Source: an uncultured Clostridia bacterium
GTDB lineage: Bacteria; Bacillota; Clostridia; TANB77; CAG-508
Assembly: GCA_934167735.1 (NCBI GenBank)
Contig: CAKPLV010000015.1
Location: forward strand, 1-11,109
DNA length: 11,109 bases
Reading direction: 5' to 3'
The notes under the pieces were generated by a model. It was not told the DNA's origin, did not search any database, and was given only the letters and a program-made list of their open reading frames with translations. Made by a program: the position numbers and the translations under genes. Below are positions 6,150 to 11,109 of this stretch, in pieces. Each line of letters starts with the position of its first letter. The stretch's first letter is position 1.

Positions 6150-7016
6150 ATGAGTGGATTACAAGATGAAACAATAAAAATAATGAAACAATTTAATATA
6201 AGAGCAAATAAAAATTTGGGTCAAAACTTTTTGATTAATCAAGAAGTGTTAGATAACATAATTGATAAAAGTGAAATTATAGAAGATGATATGGTAATTG
6301 AAATTGGACCAGGCTTAGGAACACTAACAAATGAATTGTTAAAAAAAGCTGGAAAGGTTATATGTGTAGAACTTGATAGTAAAATGATTTCAATTCTAAA
6401 AGAAAGATTTAGAAATAATGAAAAATTAGAAATAATAAATGATGATATACTTAAAGTTAATTTGAAAAAAATAATAGAAGAAAATAAAGAAAGTGGAAAA
6501 ATTAAAAATGTTAAAATTGTTGCTAATTTGCCATATTATATAACAACTCCTATTATTATGAAATTACTTGAAGAAAAATTAGATATTGAATGTATAACTG
6601 TAATGATGCAAAAAGAAGTTGCAGAAAGATTAATAGAAGTACCAGGAGGTAAAAATACAGGAGCTATTACATATACAGTATATTATTATTGTGATTCAGA
6701 GAAAATAATGGAAGTTCCAAATAGTTCTTTTATACCAGAACCTGATGTAACTTCAGAAGTTATAAAAATGAATTTAAGAAAAAATCCAGTCGTACAATTA
6801 GATGATCCAAAAGTAATGTTTATGATAATAAAAAGTGCATTTATGCAAAGAAGAAAAACATTATTAAATGCGTTAACAAATTCAAAAGTTTTTTTAAGTA
6901 AACAAGAAGGAATTGAAATATTAAATTCATTAAAACTAGATGAAGATGTTAGAGCAGAAAAATTAAGTATACAAGATTTTGCTAATATTGCAAAAATAAT
7001 ATGTAGCAAAAAATAA
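6150..7016 (+). CDS. rsmA: 16S rRNA (adenine-1518/1519-N6)-dimethyltransferase RsmA (KsgA)
   Basis: RsmA dimethylates two adjacent adenines in helix 45 of 16S rRNA late in small-subunit assembly. The 288-residue protein has NLGQNFL (22-28), the SAM-binding motif EIGPGLGTLT (51-60), the acidic ribose-binding residue in VELD (73-76), the catalytic NLPYY (126-130), FIPEPDV (194-200) and QRRKTL (233-238), followed by the small C-terminal helical domain. The start at 6150 is chosen because AAAGGAGG (6135-6142) lies 7 bases upstream. An in-frame TTG at 6084 would overlap the yraN stop and run through the promoter, so it is not credible. The stop is 13 bases before fmt, and the two genes are probably one transcript. 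Confidence 0.96.
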   Translation: MSGLQDETIKIMKQFNIRANKNLGQNFLINQEVLDNIIDKSEIIEDDMVIEIGPGLGTLTNELLKKAGKVICVELDSKMISILKERFRNNEKLEIINDDILKVNLKKIIEENKESGKIKNVKIVANLPYYITTPIIMKLLEEKLDIECITVMMQKEVAERLIEVPGGKNTGAITYTVYYYCDSEKIMEVPNSSFIPEPDVTSEVIKMNLRKNPVVQLDDPKVMFMIIKSAFMQRRKTLLNALTNSKVFLSKQEGIEILNSLKLDEDVRAEKLSIQDFANIAKIICSKK

Positions 7017-7029
7017 ATGGAGGTAAATT

Positions 7030-7974
7030 ATGAAAATAGTATTTATGGGAACACCAGATTTTGCTGAAAAATCTTTAGAGGCTATTTATGAAGCGGGACA
7101 TGAAATTTTGTGTGTTGTAACAAATCCTGATAAGCCAAAAGGAAGAGGAATGAAAATGATTGCTTCACCTGTTAAAGAATATGCTATATCAAAAGGCTTG
7201 TTAGTAAAACAACCAGTTAAAGTAAGAAATAATACAGAATTTATAGAAGAAATAAAAAACATGAATCCAGATGTTATATGTGTTGTAGCTTATGGAAAAA
7301 TTCTTCCAGAAGAAATTTTAAAAATACCTAAGTTTGGTTGTATAAATGTTCATGGATCATTATTACCTAAATATAGAGGTGCTGCACCAATACAATGGGC
7401 TGTTATAAATGGTGAAGAAAAGACAGGAATTACAACAATGTATATGGATGTAGGAATGGATACAGGAGATATGATTTTTGAAGAAGAAACTAAAATTGGC
7501 GAGAATGAAACTTGTGGTGAATTATGGGATAGATTAACCTTAATAGGTGCACAATTACTTGTAAAAACATTAAAACACATTGAAGAAGGCACAGCACCAA
7601 GAATTCCACAGGGAGAAGATTATACAATGGCACCTATGTTAAATAAAGAAATTTCAAAAATTGACTGGCAAAATAAAAAATCAAAAGAATTGAAAGATCT
7701 TGTAAGAGGACTTAATCCATTTATGGGAACATATACATATTTAAATGGAAAAAAGATAAAAATTTGGAAAATCGAACTTGTAGACGAAAAATATGATGAT
7801 AATTTAAAAAATGGTACTGTTATAAGATCAGATTCTAAAGATGGACTATATGTAAAAACAACAGATGGAATAATAAAAATACTTGAAATCCAAGGTGAAA
7901 ATTCAAGAAAAATGGAAATAAAAGAATTTTTAAGAGGTAATCAAATATCTGTTGGTAGCATATTTGAAAGTTAA
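7030..7974 (+). CDS. fmt: Methionyl-tRNA formyltransferase
   Basis: Fmt transfers a formyl group from 10-formyltetrahydrofolate to the methionine of initiator tRNA. The 314-residue protein has the usual length. Its N-terminal Rossmann-type domain opens with FMGTPDFA (5-12) and includes the tRNA-contacting loop NPDKPKGRG (32-40). The catalytic site is complete: Asn106 and His108 in INVHGSLLPKYRGAAP (105-120) and Asp144 in GMDTGD (142-147). A C-terminal OB-fold-like domain follows from about residue 210. TGGAGG (7018-7023) precedes the ATG. Fmt is often encoded next to def (peptide deformylase), which is not seen here; rsmA takes that position. A long hairpin terminator follows. Confidence 0.97.
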   Translation: MKIVFMGTPDFAEKSLEAIYEAGHEILCVVTNPDKPKGRGMKMIASPVKEYAISKGLLVKQPVKVRNNTEFIEEIKNMNPDVICVVAYGKILPEEILKIPKFGCINVHGSLLPKYRGAAPIQWAVINGEEKTGITTMYMDVGMDTGDMIFEEETKIGENETCGELWDRLTLIGAQLLVKTLKHIEEGTAPRIPQGEDYTMAPMLNKEISKIDWQNKKSKELKDLVRGLNPFMGTYTYLNGKKIKIWKIELVDEKYDDNLKNGTVIRSDSKDGLYVKTTDGIIKILEIQGENSRKMEIKEFLRGNQISVGSIFES

Positions 7975-7995
7975 TGAAAAGTAAATAATTCATAA

Positions 7996-8038
7996 AAAAT
8001 AAAATCACTTAATAAAATTTATTAGGTGATTTTATTTT
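7996..8038 (+). terminator. 19-bp hairpin terminator after fmt, probably bidirectional
   Basis: The arm 7996-8014 pairs with 8020-8038 over 19 positions with a single G-U wobble and a 5-base loop (AAATT). The outer part is A-rich on the left arm (AAAATAAAAT) and T-rich on the right (ATTTTATTTT), so a U tract is supplied within the stem in either direction. It separates rsmA-fmt from the cell-wall operon. Confidence 0.85.
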
Positions 8039-8080
8039 CAAGATAATGGAAGATAAAGTGAAGAAATTTTACTTTTGGAC

Positions 8081-8109
8081 TATACAAAAATAAAAATTAG
8101 TTATATAAT
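8081..8109 (+). promoter_or_regulatory. Candidate promoter for murE-mraY-ftsW
   Basis: TATACA (8081-8086, 4 of 6 matches to TTGACA) lies 17 bases before a perfect TATAAT (8104-8109). A better-looking TTGGAC at 8075-8080 is 23 bases away, too far. Transcription would begin near 8116, about 31 bases before the murE ATG. Its position just after the fmt terminator supports it. Confidence 0.5.
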
Positions 8110-8146
8110 GATGTAAAATTTGGAGAGAACCAAAGGAGTGGAATAT

Positions 8147-9610
8147 ATGGAATTAAAAAAGATTTTAGTTGGTATAGATAATTTAAAAGCAAAAGGAAGC
8201 TTAGATGTTGATGTAACAGGATTAGAAAGCAATTCAAAAAAAATAAAAAATGGAGATATGTTTATAGCAATAAAAGGATTTGCAACAGATGGACATCAAT
8301 ATGTAAATAGTGCAATAGAAGCTGGTGCAAAAGTTGTAATGGTGCAAGAAGGGTGTGATTTAAAGAGTATCAAACTACCTAGTGATGTTACTTTAATTAT
8401 GGCAAAAGATACAAGAGAAGCATTAGCAAAATGTAGTTGCAATTATTATGGCAATCCATCAAGAAAATTCAAATTAATTGGTGTAACAGGAACAAAAGGA
8501 AAAACAACAACAACATATATGATAAAAGAAATACTAGAAAAATCAGGATTTAAAGTTGGATTAATTGGAACAATTGCAACATATATAAATGGTAAAAAAA
8601 TATCAGATAGCTGTAGAACTACACCAGAAAGCATAGAATTACAAAAAACATTTGCAGAAATGGTAAATCAAGGTGTTGAATATGTAGTTATGGAAGTATC
8701 TTCACAAAGTTTAAAATTACATAGAGTTGAAGGTTGTGACTTTAACATTGTTTTATTTACAAACTTTTCAGAAGATCATATTAGTGAAAAAGAACATCCA
8801 AATATGCAAGATTATTTTGAATCAAAATTAAAGTTATTCAAAATGTGTTCAGAAGGAATTGTTAATGTTGATGACTTACAAGTATCAAAAATTCCTAAGC
8901 TATTTCCAGAAAGTAATATAATGACATATGGAATTGACAATTGTTGTGATGTATTAGCAAAAGACATAACGATAACAAATTCATATGTTGATTTTAGAGT
9001 AAAAATAACAGATAGAAATGAAAGAGTTAAAGTCGGAATACCTGGTAGATTTACAGTATATAATTCTCTTGCTGCTATTTGTGTTGCAAAAAAATTAGGA
9101 ATAAAATCAGAAAAAATAATAGAAGCATTAGCAGAAGTAAGAGTACCAGGAAGATCAGAAATGGTTGATAACAAAAAAGAAATTCCTATTATGATTGATT
9201 ATGCACATTCACCAGAAAGTTTGCAAAATATATTATCAGCTGCAAAAAGTTATACAAGAGGAAAAGTAATTTCAGTATTTGGATGTGGTGGAGATAGAGA
9301 TAAAGGAAAAAGACCAATAATGGGAGAAATATCAGGAAGAATTGCTGACTTTACATTTATTACTTCTGATAATCCACGTACAGAAGATCCTGAAGAAATC
9401 GTAAAAGAAATAGAAGAAGGAATAAAAAAGACAAAAGGTAATTATAAAGTTGTAGTAGATAGAACTGAAGCAATAAAAGAAGCAATTGCTATGGCAAATA
9501 AATTGGATATTATAATACTTGCTGGTAAAGGCCATGAACCATACCAAGAAATAAATGGAAAACAATATCCATATGACGAAAGAATTATAGTAAAAGAAAT
9601 AATAGGATAA
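8147..9610 (+). CDS. murE: UDP-MurNAc-L-Ala-D-Glu:meso-diaminopimelate ligase MurE
   Basis: MurE is a cytoplasmic ATP-dependent ligase that adds the third residue to the peptidoglycan stem peptide. The 487 residues show the N-terminal UDP-binding domain (SNSKKIKNGDMFIAIKG, 28-44), the ATP loop GVTGTKGKTTT (112-122), the central ligase domain with the probable carbamylated Lys227 in SKLKLF, and the C-terminal substrate domain. DNPR (408-411) is the signature of enzymes specific for meso-diaminopimelate rather than lysine, and the GHE motif is at 462-464. ATG at 8147 is chosen because AAAGGAG (8132-8138) lies 8 bases upstream; an in-frame TTG at 8120 precedes that site and is rejected. It leads a cell-wall operon, with mraY 22 bases downstream of its stop. 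murF, which usually follows murE, is absent here. Confidence 0.96.
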   Translation: MELKKILVGIDNLKAKGSLDVDVTGLESNSKKIKNGDMFIAIKGFATDGHQYVNSAIEAGAKVVMVQEGCDLKSIKLPSDVTLIMAKDTREALAKCSCNYYGNPSRKFKLIGVTGTKGKTTTTYMIKEILEKSGFKVGLIGTIATYINGKKISDSCRTTPESIELQKTFAEMVNQGVEYVVMEVSSQSLKLHRVEGCDFNIVLFTNFSEDHISEKEHPNMQDYFESKLKLFKMCSEGIVNVDDLQVSKIPKLFPESNIMTYGIDNCCDVLAKDITITNSYVDFRVKITDRNERVKVGIPGRFTVYNSLAAICVAKKLGIKSEKIIEALAEVRVPGRSEMVDNKKEIPIMIDYAHSPESLQNILSAAKSYTRGKVISVFGCGGDRDKGKRPIMGEISGRIADFTFITSDNPRTEDPEEIVKEIEEGIKKTKGNYKVVVDRTEAIKEAIAMANKLDIIILAGKGHEPYQEINGKQYPYDERIIVKEIIG

Positions 9611-9632
9611 AAAACAAGAAAGGTTGATAAAA

Positions 9633-10610
9633 TTGGATTTTCAAACAAAAATGTTATTAATATCATTTGTAGTAACAGTAATTTTAGGAATGATAATTGT
9701 ACCAATACTAAGAAGATTAAAAGTTGGTCAAATAGAAAGAAATGATGGTCCAGAAACACATTTAAAAAAGCAAGGAACACCTACTATGGGTGGAATAATA
9801 ATTATGTTAGGTATAATTATTATGACAATATTGGCATATACGTATTATAAAACTAAAGATGCAGAATTAGCCAAAAATTTATTACCATTATTAGGTTTAA
9901 CAATGGGATTTGGTATTATAGGTTTTATAGATGACTTTAAAAAATTAGTTCTAAAAAATACAAAAGGATTAAAACCAAGTTTAAAAATGTTAGGATTATT
10001 GATTATTTCAGTAATTTATGTTTTATATTTACAAAAAGGAATAAATTTAGGAACAGAAACATATATTCCAATATTAAAAGAATATATAAATATTCCTATA
10101 TATGCATATATACCATTTGCAATACTTGTATTATTGGCTACAACAAATGCAATTAATTTAACAGATGGAATTGATGGCCTTTCACCAAGTGTATGCACAA
10201 TAATAATAACATGTTTAACAGTTATTGCAACAATATATGGAGTTAAAGAAATTATTATATTTGGAGCAATTGTAATAGGAGCTGTATTAGCATTCTTAAT
10301 GTTTAATATATATCCTGCTCGTGTATTTATGGGAGATACAGGTTCACTATTTCTTGGTGGTGTAATATCAGGAATTGCACTTTATTTAAAAATGCCAATT
10401 ATATTATTAATTGTCGCAATAATACCAGTAATTGAAACATTATCAGTTATTATTCAAGTATTATGTTTCAAAAAGACAGGAAAGAGAGTATTTAAAATGG
10501 CTCCAATTCATCATCATTTTGAATTATCTGGCTGGAAAGAAAATCAGATAGTAGTAGTATTTAGTATTATAACATTAATAGCATGTATTATAGGATTACA
10601 AATAATTTAA
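9633..10610 (+). CDS. mraY: Phospho-N-acetylmuramoyl-pentapeptide transferase MraY (TTG start)
   Basis: MraY is an integral membrane enzyme that transfers phospho-MurNAc-pentapeptide to undecaprenyl phosphate, forming lipid I. From TTG at 9633 it has 325 residues, the usual size, with about ten hydrophobic segments. Catalytic and family motifs are complete: GPETHLKKQGTPTMGG (39-54), the Asp pair in GFIDDF (97-102), TNAINLTDGIDGL (171-183), FMGDTGS (232-238, Asp235) and the HHH loop (293-295). No ATG is available near the start. AAGAAAGG (9616-9623) abuts an in-frame TTG at 9624 and lies 9 bases before TTG 9633, so 9633 is the likelier initiator. It sits between murE and ftsW in one operon. 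Confidence 0.95.
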   Translation: MDFQTKMLLISFVVTVILGMIIVPILRRLKVGQIERNDGPETHLKKQGTPTMGGIIIMLGIIIMTILAYTYYKTKDAELAKNLLPLLGLTMGFGIIGFIDDFKKLVLKNTKGLKPSLKMLGLLIISVIYVLYLQKGINLGTETYIPILKEYINIPIYAYIPFAILVLLATTNAINLTDGIDGLSPSVCTIIITCLTVIATIYGVKEIIIFGAIVIGAVLAFLMFNIYPARVFMGDTGSLFLGGVISGIALYLKMPIILLIVAIIPVIETLSVIIQVLCFKKTGKRVFKMAPIHHHFELSGWKENQIVVVFSIITLIACIIGLQII

Positions 10611-10637
10611 CAAAAGAATAAAAAGAAAGGAATAAAA

Positions 10638-11109
10638 ATGGCAGAAAATAAAAAAAGCAAAGGTTTTTCTAGTTTTCTCAATAATCCAGTAGATTTTACA
10701 CTAGTAATAACAGTTTTATTGTTATTAGCATTAGGATTAACTATGGTATTATCTGCAAGTGCTCCAACGTCTTTACAAAAATATGGTGATAGTTATAAAT
10801 ATTTTGTTAGACAACTAATTTTTGCAGTACTTGGATTAATTGGAATGTATTTTATTTCAAAAGTTGATTATAGAATATACCAAAAATTATATAAATATGC
10901 ATGGGTATTATCAGTTTTACTTTTAATATCTGTATTGGTTTTAGGAAGTGAAAGTCATGGTGCAAAAAGATGGATATATATCACAAGTTCACTATCATTT
11001 CAACCATCAGAATTAGTTAAAATTTTAATGATAATATTTTATGCAGGTGTATTAGTTAAAGATAGAAATGAACTAGGAAAATTCGGAAAAGGTTTAGTAA
11101 AACATATAT
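10638..11109 (+). CDS. ftsW: FtsW/RodA family SEDS glycosyltransferase, 5' part (cut by window end)
   Basis: SEDS proteins polymerise glycan strands from lipid II together with a class B PBP. Only the first 157 residues are present; the frame is open at the window edge. A short basic N-terminus precedes hydrophobic segments at about 20-40, 57-75, 87-103 and 126-140. The family signatures are VLSASAP (37-43), GAKRW (108-112) and QPSEL.K (122-128). FtsW rather than RodA is preferred because of the operon (murE-mraY upstream) and the VLSAS motif. AAAGAAAGG (10622-10630) lies 7 bases before the ATG. The 27-base gap after mraY holds only this ribosome binding site, so the gene is co-transcribed. 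In standard dcw clusters murD lies between mraY and ftsW; it is missing here. Confidence 0.92.
   Translation, partial: MAENKKSKGFSSFLNNPVDFTLVITVLLLLALGLTMVLSASAPTSLQKYGDSYKYFVRQLIFAVLGLIGMYFISKVDYRIYQKLYKYAWVLSVLLLISVLVLGSESHGAKRWIYITSSLSFQPSELVKILMIIFYAGVLVKDRNELGKFGKGLVKHI

Noticed and set aside
8075..8080. TTGGAC as -35 for the murE promoter
   Set aside because: It is 23 bases from TATAAT at 8104; at 17 bases the hexamer would be TAGTTA, a poor -10.
8120..8146. In-frame TTG at 8120 as the start of murE
   Set aside because: The ribosome binding site AAAGGAG lies at 8132-8138, downstream of this TTG and 8 bases before ATG 8147.

Overview
The window is AT-rich, densely packed bacterial chromosome. 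Codons are strongly A/T-biased, ribosome binding sites are of the GGAGG type, promoters look like sigma-A promoters, and every recognisable gene is a housekeeping gene typical of low-GC Firmicutes. MurE carries the DNPR motif of meso-diaminopimelate-adding enzymes, so a Gram-positive clostridial-type anaerobe is the best guess. UGA is used as a stop (ends of comM and yraN), so the mycoplasma genetic code is excluded. I cannot name the species. Nothing here looks like a plasmid, phage, CRISPR array or insertion sequence.

Layout. Positions 1-105 are the 3' end of an unidentified gene with clearly more G+C and CpG than everything after it. Next is trmL (142-621), a tRNA wobble methyltransferase that appears to lack its conserved FGxExxG motif, followed by a good terminator. 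A strong promoter (706-734) then drives an unidentified 179-residue protein (about 796-1335), which has a perfect ribosome binding site but no ATG, GTG or TTG at the expected place. Facing it on the minus strand is a class B penicillin-binding protein (1344-3239). Its terminator sits in the last codons of the converging gene.

A short divergent promoter region (3240-3337) separates the PBP gene from comM-dprA-yraN (3338-6087), a tightly overlapping DNA-processing cluster. A near-consensus promoter at the yraN-rsmA junction starts rsmA-fmt (6150-7974): 16S rRNA dimethylation and formylation of initiator tRNA. That unit ends in a 19-bp hairpin terminator. A new promoter then leads into murE-mraY-ftsW (8147 to the window end), the cytoplasmic, lipid-linked and SEDS-protein steps of peptidoglycan synthesis.

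The PBP, MurE, MraY and FtsW belong to one process. MurE completes the UDP-MurNAc-tripeptide, MraY moves the muropeptide onto undecaprenyl phosphate, and the SEDS protein FtsW with a class B PBP polymerises and crosslinks it. In many Firmicutes these genes form one dcw cluster. Here the PBP lies about 5 kb away on the other strand, and murF and murD are absent from their usual places.

Most of the window is ordinary. The points most worth checking are the TrmL motif loss, the non-AUG start of the unknown gene with its promoter and possible Spo0A box, the compositional break at the left edge, and the small leader ORF before comM.
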